From Erythrocercus mccallii (taxonomy: Eukaryota > Chordata > Aves > Passeriformes > Dicruridae): 64,000 nucleotides of DNA. The notes beneath the pieces are model-generated. The model had not been told where the DNA came from. It saw nothing but the letters and a program-made list of their open reading frames with translations, and did not search any database. The position numbers and the translations under genes were made by a program. Shown piece after piece: positions 9,631 through 24,000 of the stretch (position 1 is the stretch's first letter; the number at the start of each line of letters is the position of its first letter). The stretch lies in assembly GCA_013397435.1 (NCBI GenBank), contig VZRG01001529.1, positions 62,001 to 126,000 of the forward strand. Reading direction: 5' to 3'.

Positions 9631-12600
9631 GTGAGTTTACCTCTAAAACATTTACCATAATCCCTCCTCTTTGCATGCAGTGTGTTTATTGTGTGATTTG
9701 GCTAATAAGTGGAGTGGAAAGCCTCTGGGGTACGAGAGTAAGACTTTTGCTTCCTCATATTGAGAAGGGGACAGAGAGGGGTTTGCGCTCTGGGTTTTTG
9801 AGCGGCAGACCGAGGTTTGCGGTGCTCGCTGCGGGCACAGAGCGGGAGGGGCGGTCAAAGGCCAAGTGCTGCCGCGGGGCGCTCGGGCTGAGCCCCCGTC
9901 CCGGCGGGGCTGCGGCCGCTGGGAAGTTCCCAACAAAAGAAAGGGCTTGGGACGCGGCTGGAGGACAGCTGGGCAAGCGAGCCGGGAGAGTAAACACCGA
10001 AGCCTGGCAGGGTGGAGTCGTTTGCGCTGAACTACATCTGCTTTCTCACATTCTTTGTTTTAGAGAAATGCAGAAACGTAGATTCTCCCTTTTTTCACCC
10101 CTCCCCCCTTTTCTTTTCATTTTCCTTTATTTCCTTCTCCGGCTGATTTTCCCCCAGGCTCTTGCGGAGGGGCTGCCTGATGCCGAGGATGGCACAGAGC
10201 CTTTCCTCCGGCCTGGGGCTGGCAGAGCGGGGCAGCGGCGCCTCGGGGCGAGCTCCGTGCGGGCAGCAGCGCTGGCGAGCTGCGAGCCTCAGCCGCCCAA
10301 CCTTGGGGACCGTTCCTGTTTAATGTCATTGCAATGCCTGCGAGAGAGGCGCTGATGGTCAGGAGAAGGCGTAGGGACTGAAGTCTTTCAGCAGTTGGGA
10401 TGGATGTCGTGATCTGTGTTGATTTCCTGAAATGTGAGCAGGCTGGCTGTGGGACAGTCTGGAGCTATTGTACTCCTGGACGTACTTCCTAGGCTTCTTA
10501 TATGTAACACTGGCTTCTTTTCCAAATTGTGCCCTACAAGGGACATTGTAGGGCATTCCAGCACATTGTAGGATGTACCTTACAATGCAGTTTGCATTTA
10601 CTTTATCGTGTATTTTTAAGAGTGTAATTTTCCTTGTAACTGAACCTCTCTGGTAATATGCTGGATTGCATAAGTAAGGAGGAGTCAAAGCCTGATGAAT
10701 AAACCAGTGCAATATTTTTGAAACTTTTGTTCTACAAAGCAAAATGAGACTGTCCTGCCCGTGTACAGCTGTGTAAGAAGTCCCATAGAGGGGGCACTTT
10801 ATATAAACTTGTGAGTGTAACTCATATACTTGCCATAAAGGGAGGCACATATCATGCATTTTTCAGTTACATGTAATATCAAACAAAACGCCTGTGAAAA
10901 TACTGACTTCATTTTTGGTATCCACTTAATAAAAATTACAGCTTTTTGCCTGTTTAAAAAAAATGCAAAAATTATATGAGTTTTCTGTAGGGTTATTACA
11001 AGCTATTTACTGGATTGTTGGAATTATGGAAATTATGGGATAAGCCAGTAATGTAGCAGCACGTTCTGGGATGTATTTCCCATGTCCTGATGGCTGAGGC
11101 AACTCAGAGGTACATGGTAAGTCAGAGAGCAAAATATGTTGTAATAAATTAGTGACGTGTTTACACTTACATCATGTACTCATCTTCCTGTTTGAGATTT
11201 AATAGCTTTTGTCTACTATACATACCCTTCTCCAACGTTCATTATATTAAAAGAAAACCAAACCCAAAGCTATTTTAGTGTGATATGAGGGTTGGTGCAT
11301 TGAACATAGAAGTAGGATGCATTCTACACACTGGTCTAGTTTAATTGCATAAGAAAGGGATTTCACCTTTCATTGAGTTCCTGATTGAAGCCTACAAATG
11401 CTGAAAAGTGGACAGGTTTTACCCTTAGTTTGCCTTGGGTTTGGTATTTGTGCAGATGTCTAACATCAGTCAACATTGTATTTGACTGCAGGTGACTGTC
11501 TGTAGAGCTGCTTCATTTCTCATTCACTTATGTACTCCTTGAATATAAGTACTGCCAGATAAACAAATATTAGCGGTATCTGGGAAAGCTAGAAAGGCAC
11601 TTCAGAAAGTGTGGATTAGAAAAAACTATCCAATTTTCAGAAAGGATGTAAATCAGTGTTGTACCGGTCATTTTTCATGACAATCCTAGAAAAGGGTTGA
11701 ATACTACTTGTCAACTTTAGACACAGTGGTAGAAAGAAATGTTGTACTATGTTACAGAATTTATCATAAGATGGATCGGTATTGACAAATAAGTTGAATA
11801 TAATAACACAGGTAATATGGTTAAAAAACCTTAATGAAAGAACTGTAATATTTGTTCAAACCAAACATACTGCTTAACAGTAATTTTTTTTTGGCATTTA
11901 CCGTTGCTGTGCTTTTAAGTAATGCCAGTTTCTTTATTATTTTTTTTCTCTTGAAACCTTTGCAGATTGATCTGTTCTGCTCAAGAGTACTTGGCTGGTA
12001 GTGCTACATTGTGCACATGCTTAAAATGCATGTAAAAATCTGAAAACCAGACACTTCCAAACCTAGTACAGCAAAAATGGTTATTTTGAGACTGAGTGTT
12101 TAAATGTGCCTATTTAAAAGTTACTTATCATAAGGTCAGTGCTGCAAAATCCTAGAAAGACTGAAAGTTCCTGGTTTTAATTTCTTTGTAGAGATCTAGT
12201 CCAGTTCAGAAATGCAACAGGATCAAAAAATGCCCAGGAGGGAACAGAAATTTTGTGCTGTTTAAACACTGAATACCTGAAGGTTCTGAACCTTTGGTAC
12301 AGGGTTTTCCACACAACTCCACAATCCTTCCTCCTTCCCTAGGACTAGCAGAAGCAGGGTGTACTTCTGGGATCCTTTCTCGTCCGCTTGAGAGTACAAA
12401 AGTTGTTTTAAAAATAAGCTAGAAACACACGTTTAGTGGAAAATCAGTACACTTGAATCAGATTTGAAATTGTGGGAATCACCTTGTTTGAGAATTGTCT
12501 GCGCAAACTGCATGTGGGCATGGCAGTGGTGGTTTATTGCCACCACCTCCCATATTTCTCTTCAATCCTATACTTGCCTTTGGTTCTCATCAGTTTTTGC

Positions 12601-15600
12601 AATGTACCTTTGTCTGAATTATATTTTCCTGTCCACCTCTTCTGCTCCTTCAGCTGAGATCAGTGTGAACCCTGGTATTGATTTAAAAGTATCTAATTTG
12701 CCTTGTTTGACAGTGTGAATAAGGAAAAAAAATGGTCATTGTTCTTTGCCTTTTTTGAATTCTCAAGGTCTTTCATTTTGTCTGGAAACCATGCAAGGGA
12801 GACAGGAGAGCGGACTGATTTTGGAGACACAAACAGCTCAGCTGGTGAAATGGGGACTATTAACTGCGTCCATTATCTTCTCACTGATACTATCTTTAGG
12901 GAGCTAAGGTGTTGTTACATTGCACACTCCCCATAGTGGAGCAAGTGTTGGGAGTAAGATAACAAGTGAAAGTCCTCTGTAGCTATGAGGAAGTAAGAGA
13001 ATTATTGAGTATTTGTGCCAAATGCTTCTTTAGATTTTGTGGGTCTTTCATCTATGTAAAAATCCTGAGAGCTCCTAAGGAGAATGATATTGTATGATTC
13101 TATATAAAAGCAGAAAAGCACCCATTTTTACAATTGTCACAATTTTAGTGAGGATCTGACAATACTTAGAATGACAGAATTATTGTGTAGGTTGGAAAAG
13201 ACCCTTAAGATCATTGAATCCAACTGTTTACACAGCACTGCTTCAGCAGATTGATACTCCAGCTCAGCTTGGTGTTGGCTGTGAGCTTGCTGTGATCCTC
13301 TCGTGCAGATCATTGGCAAAGATACTGAACAGGACTGGGCCCAGCACTGAGGAACACCACTAGTGACCAGATGCCAACTGGATTTAACTCCATTCACTAC
13401 CAATTTTAGGGCTTGGCCATCCAGAGAGTTTTTTACCCAGTGGACAGTGCACCCATCCAAACCATGAGCCGCCAGTTTCTTGGGGAGAATGCCATGGGAA
13501 ACAGTGACCAAACCTTTACTAATTTCCAGGTAGACAACATCCCAGCCATTTCCTCATCCCATAAGTGGGTCGCCTTGTCATAAAAGATCAGGTTGGTCAA
13601 GCAAGATCTGCTTTTCATAAAGCCATGCTGGCTGGGCCTGATACCCTGGTTATGCTGTATTGATTCTATTTTTTTCCCCAAAAGTTCCAGATCCGCTGAT
13701 TGTTCTCTTATGTCTGTACCTCTGCTTTCTCAGTGAGAAAGCCTGCATGTGTGTGTGTGCATGGAAGTACATGTTTGGGGGTTTAAACATAGCAAATAAT
13801 TCAAGAATAGAAATTAATACAGTTCTAAACAAGCAGCAAGTGGGAATCTAGTATCTATTAGATAAAGTTGTAATTCTGTGGACAATAATTCATTGACTTA
13901 GAATATTTGGGGTTGTCTTTCCTGACTGTAAAAATGTGGGAAGGATACTCTACATGGAAATTTTTATAAGACTCCTAGAGAGGATTCCTTCTGTTCAGCC
14001 TAAGCAAAACTTTGCTCAAAATTATGGAATACATAAATTGAGGGTCATGTTAAACTATCCACATTAACTTGTAGGTTTTTGGAAAATACTTTGTGATTGA
14101 AGAATAATTGTATGCTGTGTTTGTTAGTGCAGGCATTTTTCCTCCATGATGTTTACAAATATGGATTATTGCCCTAGAAACTAAATGGTCATTTCATAAC
14201 TCATGTTTTGTCATTTCTTGGTGAGATCTTTTCATCCTTGTAATTTATTTCAGTGTGATAACATTCTATCAGGTTGATTGGTCCATGCAAAACGTGCAGG
14301 ATTGGTCCTGTTTAACAATAGTTAAATGTAAGGTAGTTAAAAACAAGTATTTTTAATTTGCTGATGCTTTAGAAATTTTCAGAAAAAAAAGGAAATATCT
14401 ACCAAGTCCCTTGACTCATCAGTCAATCAGTAAATGCTCCTGGGAGACCCTGCTTATAAACAGCTTTTGGTGTTGAAGCTGTGTTTACTATCTGGGTAAA
14501 CTGGAAGTTGCCATTTTTCTGTGGTTAGAATTAAGAGTGGTCAACTTGCCACATAACTTGGTTTTTGGTGTTTTTTGAGAAAAGAAACAGATTCTTGTGT
14601 GTACATGCAGGGAAGCAGAAAGATCTGCAAAGGCAGACTTCATGCAACAATATAATCCTTTAAAAAAACTGAACAGATGTTCGTGGCCTGTATACAACTA
14701 TTTTTCCATATACAGAGGAAAGCAACAAGCTCAGTGCCAAGAAATAACAAAGTAATAAAAAATAGTCGAAATTCCAGCTGGAGGCATGTGATCTATCCTT
14801 ATATGTGCACTGTTTCACTTATGTTTGTCATTGTGACCTTGAACATTTTTGTGTGTAGAGTCCTGATGATATAGTTTTCTCAGAAATTTTTCTTAGAAAG
14901 AATAAATCAAAGTGTTAATCCAGTGGATTCTCAGTTGGGTCAGGGAAGAGAGACTGGACTTGCAGTTCAATTTATCATGTAGACAAATGCCCTGTTCTTA
15001 ATATAACCAACAAGGCAAACCCATGTATCCTTTAATGTAAAACAAATAAATTAATCAGATTAACTTGGAATTTCAGTTTTTGACAAAGGCTTCTTGGAGT
15101 TTGAACTTTCAGAGCACGAGGAAGGATTGTTGCACTGCCTGAAATCTCAAGCTGCAACAGACCCACCTTGTTCGACCGTCTTTGAATGCTCTGGAGAGAC
15201 TGTCATGTGCAGAGGGTCAGTATGATTTGAACTGGAATGTAGGATGCATTCATTCCAAGTTCAGTGAAGAAATGTATTTCTTTCCATGGTATAAAATGAG
15301 AAACCAGATACTTTCAAGCTGGAGAAAAATGGCTCATAACTCATGTAGCACTTAGAGAAACAGAGGTACCCCAGGGGATGGCATCATGTATTGTTTATGC
15401 CTTTTGTGTAATCAGTGCATTGTGTGTACAAATAATCCTGTTTCTCTAGATACTTATTTTTGGTTTTGGTCATGGAATGTTCTGTGATTCTGTGCTTTTC
15501 CTAACTTAAATTTAGAGAATTTTGAAGAGTTAGTGCTGTTCCTAAACCATGAGAAAGGATAAACCAGTGGTACTGACTATAGGAAATAACACAATTATTT

Positions 15601-18600
15601 TCATATAAATGGGTATTTCATAATTTGATTTATAATTATGGAAACAGTAACATGCTGGAAGCTTTGGATGATGATAAAGCCTTGATGCTGTGGTAATTAA
15701 AATATCCAAACCGTTGCTTACAATTATCTCTTCTTAGTAAGTAACATACATTTTTCATAGCCTGCTGTGCTGTCTTTTATTCTTGCAGTGAGAAACAGTT
15801 CCATTCTTCCACTATCCCACCCGCATTTGCTGCAGAAAGGTCATGTGTTATATAAGCACGAAGACTAAGAATGATTGTCAGAGGGCCAGTGGTGGGATGC
15901 TCTCTGTTCAGGGAGCTCCTATTCATGCAGACCCTCGGGATTCTTTTTCTATCTGCTGCTGAAGATAGGTCTTGTCTTTGGAGAGCTGTCCTAAGGTTGT
16001 TCCTTAGCCATGCTGCTGCCAGCTGAAACTTGATTGGAGCTTTGGAGAATTTGCATGTTTCTGCAGCTTTGTTTGAGCAGTATGGTTGGGAGAGTGATAT
16101 AATGAAGTTATTTTATATTGAAAAGTTTTCATGGTGTTTTGTGTCTTCACTATTTTTCATTTATAGCCTTTGGACTATGCAGCAGTAGCATGGGAGGACT
16201 AAAGAATTAATTTGAATCTTTGTGCTCTTGTTCTTTGGATAATGTGGCTGAATAGAAACACAAACAGCGACTCTGATACTGCTGGCAGGGATTCAGAGCT
16301 TTGGACATGAACTCATTTAGAGTAAGAACAGAAGAGTAAACTGTCTCCCTGAGGTCTGCTCCCTGCTGAGCAGTAGATGTCTGGCAGAGAAGGCCCATAC
16401 AGTATCTTCTCCAAATATTCTTTGGTCATTAAGTGCTTGCCAGCATCCTTCAGCAAGCTGGCCACCTGAAGTGCAGGATTATGGGCATAATGGCAGGGTA
16501 GTGTAGGAAGAGACTGAGGGAGATAAAAGAAGAGTCATCACAGAATCAACTATTTGTGTTGATGGGGCCTTAAAGCCCATCTTGTTTCACCCCCTGCCAT
16601 GGGCTGGGACACCTTCCACTACACCAGGTTGCTCCAAGCCCTGTCCATCCTGGGCTTGAACGCTTCCACGGATGGGGCAGCCACAGCTTCTCTGAGCAAC
16701 CTGTTCCAGTGCTTCATCCAACACACAGGAGAGAATTTCTTTCTAATAGCTAATCCAGACCTGCCTTCTGCCAATTTGTGGGTTTGTCCTGGCCCAGTTG
16801 CTCCAAGATTATTGCTTCATATTAAAATGATAGTGAAAATATAGCTAAAAGCCAGAAGGAAACTGTTCATCAGGAGAGCTGTCCTGGGCCAGCTGTATTA
16901 TCATAGGTAACCTCAGAGGTTATGCTGAGGGAGCATTTTGTTTAAAGCCGTTCTCTCTCTTTCAGGAAATCATAGACAAGCTTGATTGATATTAAATCAC
17001 TTTCTAGTTTGAAATCTCATGTCTCCTGTCAGGATAAACATCCCAATAGATCGCTAAAAAATATTTAAGGAAAAAATTAAAGCAGAAGCAGCAAACAGAA
17101 GATGTTTTACACTCGGCTTTTCACAAATACTTTCTTGACAGGTTTCTATAAAATCTTCTGATCTAATAAAAATGTGATGAATTCCCATAGTGATTGCTAT
17201 CCTATGACAGTTATGTATGACTTATTTTCTATCTGCTTTAAAGTAGTTTTTTTTCCCTCAGCTAGTGTCTAATTTTCCAAATACTAGGATGATTTAGTAA
17301 TCTTTAAGCCTCTGTGCTATTTCAGAAAAATCAAGCTACCCTGAATTTAGTTGATCCAAATTATGAATTATAATTATAGTTAACAAGTGATATAATCAAT
17401 AAAATAATAAACATTTTCTTAAACCAAGATCTATTTTTGGCTTTCTTGCTTACATCAGTGATAAGCCTCTTGGTTGGGAAGATACCACTGAGTAGCTGGG
17501 TTACCTCACTTCTCAAAGCCTCCTGGGAAATTCTTCTGAATAATCCTCCGCGTGTCCAAAGCTCTGAAAATAGAAGAGGAAAGGAAGCAAGAGGCAGGAA
17601 CTTCCAGAGCAGGATTGGGAGTGTGATGGGGCTTGGACCTCTCGAGGAGCCTTGAGCTCCATACAACCAAGGGGTCATTGTCCTGTTGTGACTTTGGGCT
17701 GTGGAAAAGGGTGGAAATAGCCTTCATTTCCCACTCCTTCAGAGGCACAGGCAAAAAGTGATATATCTCTTTTCCTCTGTATTAATTTTCCACTGGAGTG
17801 ACTTCTTGTATCCTTAAAATTCCCAAACCAGCAGACATAATGCATGCATTGAAAACCTGTTGGTTTCTAATACTAAAAAGATTTCACGTGAGAGGAAAAA
17901 AACACAATTCTAAGCACTGTCTTGAGTCAGGAGTGTTCTGTTCTGTAAAGCTCCCCAGTATACGTGCTTACATCTTTAAAGAAATAACATGTTTTTTGTA
18001 ACTCACTGCATGATAAAGATTAAAGTGGTTTAATATATAGTGTTATATAGATAATATATAGTATATGTACACTTAATATATAGTGTTAATATAGGTATAT
18101 GTAGTGTATTTTTTTTATATATGTGAGTGTGATGTCTTCCCACTGTATGGGAACTACAGTGCAAGGCTGATGCACTTCACTGGTGAAAGTAATGGAGGAT
18201 GATTTCCAGATGTTTAATGCTTGCTTTGGCAAGAGGCAGAAAGTACTGGAATATGCATTGGCGGCAACAAAGGAAGGGAAGGACCTGATGTCGGAGGCAT
18301 TGAGCCTGGTGACGAGCAGAGCAGAACATGGAAAATGAAGCCATGTGGGGAAGGAAGAGCCAACATGACAGTATGGCTGCTGTCACTGAATCTTGGAATT
18401 ACAGTGGTGACTGGCAGAGTGCTGGGAGCCTACTTCAGAAATTAGGACTGAGGTTAGATGAGTTGTCCTTTACTCATTTTTTCTATTTCTTTCTTTTTTT
18501 TTTTTTTCTGTAATGATAGAAAATTCCATTTAAACCTGGACATTGAGGTTGAATAACTTTGGCATGCTTTGATTTTATATTTTCACTGTAAAGTGCAGGG

Positions 18601-20989
18601 CCTTCCTATGAATTTGTGCAGTGCAGAGTACAAAGCATCCTTGATATCAAATGAAGCCTTAGGGTACTACTGTAATATACATACTGAGTCATTGTGCTAA
18701 TAATACATTTCTGGAATGGCATGGATTTTCATGTTGAATAGCTGGCTGAGCTCAGAAGTGGAATCTGGCTCCTCAGCAAAGCAATCTCTGGCTAGTGAAT
18801 CACCTGCTTGCTGTAAGGTTTCAGTAGGCACCTCTCTGGGGCTGGCCATCCTTTTTAGTGTACATGCCAACACTCTGCAGCTTTGCCACATTTTAGCAAA
18901 ACACTCACACTTCTTGGTTTGGTTTGTTGTTTTTTGGAGAGCAAGGTGAGATGATGGGGAGAGAAGGGCTAGATCTTGATCTCTTTAGGCTCTGCATGTT
19001 TGCCCTTATGAAGAGTGCCAGGGCCAACCAGTGTGAAAGGCTCTGCTTTAATGTTAGTGATATTCTAGTGGTTTTTAAAATGAGGGTATGGAGCACTTAG
19101 TTCTTGGGGTTGGCTTTTTTTTTTCCTCCAGCTGTTCTCTGTTTCTTTGAGCCTTTCCTGGTTTCCTAGGAAACCTCTGCAGTATGGAATTTATCTATTT
19201 TACAGGCAGTTTGTGTTTGAATGTAATGAACATGGAAAGTAAATATTTGGTAATTTTAAATCTCCCATTCAGGAGAGTACTTTGGAACCTAACATGAGAT
19301 ACATGAATAGCCTTATTTATTGTAATGAGACAACTTATACCTTTATTTTATTTTTTTCTTACAAATGAAAAATTTAATTCATTTTTTCTTTTAAAAGAGC
19401 GCAACAAACTTCAGAATCTTTTAATCTGAAGTGAGATTTGATTAGGTGAAATGGTGCAGCAGTGGGTTATCTTAAATAGAGTAGTTATTTATATAACTTC
19501 TATCAGTTTTTACTGAAATTCTTGCACAAATTCACGTGATTTGGCTTCCTGTCATCAGTAAACATCAGTATAGAAACAGAGCCCAGTTTTTAGTTTCACA
19601 GGAAATCCAGGGAATCTCAGTGGTTTTGCTTTATGCTCAAATCTGAAATAGTAAAGGTTCTTGCATCATCTCAGATATACATGTACAGAAGAACATGGAA
19701 GTTAAGGCTTTTGGGGTTCTCAAGATGATCTATCTGCCTAATAAGGCTTAATATAATAGATGAATTCCTGGTAAATTTTACATGAATCTACGAGAGATTC
19801 AGGAAAGGCTTAAGTTTGGGACAGAATTCAGCATGCCTTAGTCTGGAGAGTGACTTGGCATTTGGTGCTTCTAACATCCTGATCTGTAGCTCTGTTTGGA
19901 AGAATGCTTTGGGACCCCTAGGCTGGAGTGATGATAGCAGAAGGGAATGTGACTGCCTGGAAAGGGGATACTCCTATGGTCCCGTTTTCTAACAGGATAC
20001 AGCTGTGGCTTTGTCTGAGTCCTAGAAATGTCAGTGAGCGTTGACTCAATGCCATGAGAAGAAACTTTCTGGTGTGACAGTACTCTGCCTTTCTTTTACT
20101 GGGACTGGAGTCACACCTGAGCAATACCTAACACGCATACAATTTCAAAATGCCATGGAAGAGAGCACGACCCTGCTGCTGCTCTTCATGACTGCATCCA
20201 CATCCCAGTATTCAAAGCCCAAATTAACATCATTGGTACTACCTGCCAAGTAGAGTTCTCTTGAGAAAAGGAGTGAGACATTCTGCCTGTGCTGCTTTTT
20301 TTAAGTCTACTTACCCCATTGGTTAAATGTTTAAACTTCTGAAAAGGAGTCTGCAAATATAGCTGAAATACAGCACTGCTTTGGAGCTAAAGCTGGTCTG
20401 TGGGCTGAAATATGAGTTGGAGTGAAAGCTTAAATAGTATTGTTGCCCAGACTTATTATTCACCAATACTCAAATTAGCTGGGATAGTCTTAGGGTGCAG
20501 GAGTATAGCTCCTGGAAATGTGCAACTTCATCAAATAATGCCCTTGGGGCGTTGCTCTTGGACACAGCTGGGAGACACTGTGCAACACTTACTGTAGGGT
20601 ATTAGTGTAGAGGTATAGGCTGTGCTGAGCCCATGTTTAAAGACCTTTATGCAGTTTGTCCTTTTCTTTCCACCCTCACACAAGAAAAAAAGGTATGGCT
20701 TTAATGGATGCCTGTTAGCTCCCAGTGTAATCATATAAATCTGAATCTGGTTAGGATTAATGGAGTGGTTCATCTTCTGACTTTCAGTTGTTTACTTTGA
20801 AAGCATAGATCTGGGGCTGCTTTAGTAAAAGCATACACTTTACTAAAGTTAGTTTTTAGTTTGTCAGAACTGTCACCTTATACTTCTGGTCACCAAAACC
20901 AAAAAATCAGAATTATTTTTTTACCCCAAAGTGGATTTTATTTCTTCTTGAGATGGCTAAATAAGTCTTATTCTTGTGTGCATGTACTT

Positions 20990-21022
<33 letters not shown>

Positions 21023-24000
21023 TTCTTTTTTTTTTCCCCTTAAATCTCTTCCCTTCCGGAGTCTGAAAGACTGAAATTCCTCCTTGAAGTTTGCAAGACT
21101 TAGAAAATTCTAAGTAACTTGTTTATACAATGGAATGCAGCTCACAATGAGATGTAAATACCAGCACTCTGATCCTCTGGCTTTTGCTTTTGTCTTGAAT
21201 TATAACAATTCATTGAAACGACAGAGTGAGCTTTAGGACATTTTGTCAGAATCAGGCAAGACAAATAGCTAATTATTATGACCCCTTTTGATATCTAACA
21301 AACTGTGAAGTTTGAGGCTAGATCTTGATTAGGCTCGGTACTTTTAGTATTTGTCTCAGGAGGCAAGGTTTTTTCACCGGGATGGGGGTGGTATAAGTTT
21401 GTTAGATTTTTGAGGGGGATGGGCATGGATTTGTTTTTTTTCTCCTTCCTCCTGGAGTTATTTAGCGTAAGGAAGATGAAGATTTCACAAGGGATTTCAG
21501 AGCTAATGCACAAGAAGCTTCTCTTGCCCTTTGTGTGTCCTGTTAAAACAATGCTTCTTGTGCTGCTTGCTTTGTTCTAAGAGGACATCAACAAATGTTA
21601 TAGAACAGGCCTAGTTAAGGCAAGTTTAATAAAAGAAATTGCAGGTGGATCTGGCTGGCAGTAGCCTCTGTCACACTGAAAAACTTATCTTTAATTTGAT
21701 TAGGAGTAGAATGACAATGTTTCGGAATAAAGATATGAATAAGAAAGAACATCTGCTGTTTAACTTGTAAGATATTACAGAGGCAGTTACAGCAATTATA
21801 TTTTTGTGCAATGCAGCACAATATCTTCAGGCATCTAAAATGTGTCTTTCAAGTCTTAATGAACTAAACACAGCCCCTGTCCCTGAGGGTGGTGTAGGCG
21901 TGTGCCATTCTCTGCTATACGTTTTTTTAGCCCAGTAGGAGATTTGATGCTGTGAGAAATTGCAGATCTATTATCCCTAGTGATGTACTACTAAAGAACA
22001 CAAAATATTTCCTTAAAATGCCTTTTTTTCCTGTTCTAGCTTACACATCTTTTTTTGTTGGTGGTTGTTTTTGGTTTTTTTTGTGTTTTTAGGGTTTTTT
22101 TTCATTCCCATCTTGTGGGAAACTTGTATGAGCCTGCAACCAGACAGCTCTGGTTTTGGAAATGAGATTATCTTCATGCAAAGTGCCTGAAGGGTAATGT
22201 TCTCCTTTTAGTCCAACTAAATAAATGCATAATGAGTTTTCCAGTACCTATGTTAGCACACTCACAGCCCTTTGAGGAAGAGTCTGACATGCTTGCAAAA
22301 TTCAGGTTTTTGTAGCCTGTGAAATTTCTGGCATGTCATATGTGACTAAAGCTCATGGCATGTGTTGCAGCAGAGCTTTAGACCATGTTTACTCAGAGAA
22401 ACTTTCTTCAGAAAGAAATGTGAGTAGTATGGACCCTAATGTGGACTGTTTGGTCAGGGCATGAATATTCCTTTTCTAATAAAAAGGAAAAAGTTGGTGA
22501 TGCCTTGAACAGGTTGGTCTATGTGTTATGCAGTCCGCAAAAGAGTATAAAAACAGAGAGCAGAAAGAACTTTAACATATTGCAGTTCTTTTTGATCCAA
22601 ATGGACTTTGCATTGCTGATTAAGGAATATTCTCTGAATCATTGGGCATTTGAATTCGCTATTTTCCTAACATGTGAATAGTTCAGTAATTTCCTGAAAT
22701 TAATCAGTTGTTGTGTAGGAAAGTTTCCTACTCAGTTTAAGGCGTTACCTACATTCATAAGAAGTTAATATTAGGGAAGATGGTACTGGGACATCAGGTG
22801 CTTGAGGTCTGACTGAAAGGGAGTACATTTCTAAAGCCAGTTAGCCCATGTGAAGCATAGCCTGGCTCCTGTGTAGTGCACTTCTGAGGCAGTATTATAA
22901 GCTCTCCTGGTCTCTCAGACTTGACGCTGAAATGGCAGGAATATTCAGTTGTGTAGCTCAGTTGCAGGAGGATGTTTTGCAAAAGACTGTTACACTTTTG
23001 TGTGCTATCCTGTTTGAAAGAAGATGCTGCTGTAACCAGGTGGGGGATTAACTTCAATTGCTATTCTGTGCCTTCAGTGCTTATTACCAGGTGTGCCTCT
23101 GGGATTTAATTGATTGCCCTTGAGAGATTCTCAAGGGTAATTATGTTCTGAATAAAGCAGTCACAGGTTTTATACCTTACCAGTTGGCTCTTCTGTCTCT
23201 GTGCCTTTATCACCGGGCTCCTCGGAGTGTATTCTTTTCAGAGACAGTTTGGCAGTGATGAATGAGCCCCTTTTCCATATTGACCTCAAACTATTCTTAA
23301 TTACATCAATACAGCCAGCCACAGTGATGAGGTGTGCACAGAAAATTTACTTAGTGGAGGGACTTCATAGAGCTTACAGTGCAGTTAAGTTGAAATTACA
23401 CAGCAGTTATGGGAAACGCATGGTTAGTTATACCTTGTACTTTGCCTTCTCTCAGCTGTGCCATGAAAGAAACACATCATCTGTATCATTCACTCCAAAT
23501 TTGTTTTTGTTGTAGATGAATTCCTTTGAGGGTAAAAAGGGAGAACTAGTTTCTTTAATATATATCGATTCCCATTAGTGGAACAAACAGAAAACCAGTG
23601 CTTGACTGCTGATCCTAATTAGGATTCTGAGTTGATTGCTCCATGGAAAAAAACAAATAAACATGTAGACTTGTATTGTTTGTCTTTATAGATCAGCATG
23701 AAAGTAAGAAAAGTGATTAATTTCAAATTAATATTTTGAACGGTAAAATTTTATTTTCACAATCAAGGTGAGTGTGAAGTGGAAATTTGATTCTGATATG
23801 CTTGGCACTGAACTACCAACCTTAGATATTTTACATGTAGTGCAAATACTATTCACTGAAATAGTGAGGTAGAGCCACCTGTGCAGATTTTGTGTATAAC
23901 TGAGATAATAAACACTTAATTTGAATGTGATATTTACAGGTTTATTTGTACAAGAGAAAATCTGGCTGAGAAAATGATCAATGAATTTTTATAATTTTTT

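Noticed and set aside
10359..10859. 166-codon minus-strand frame as a gene antisense to COL5A2
   Set aside because: No recognisable domain, start context or splice evidence; long frames are easier near CpG-rich DNA. Kept only as a low-confidence entry.
16599..16844. 81-codon frame as a small protein
   Set aside because: It lies over the inverted CR1 fragment at 16536-16775 and is a by-product of it.
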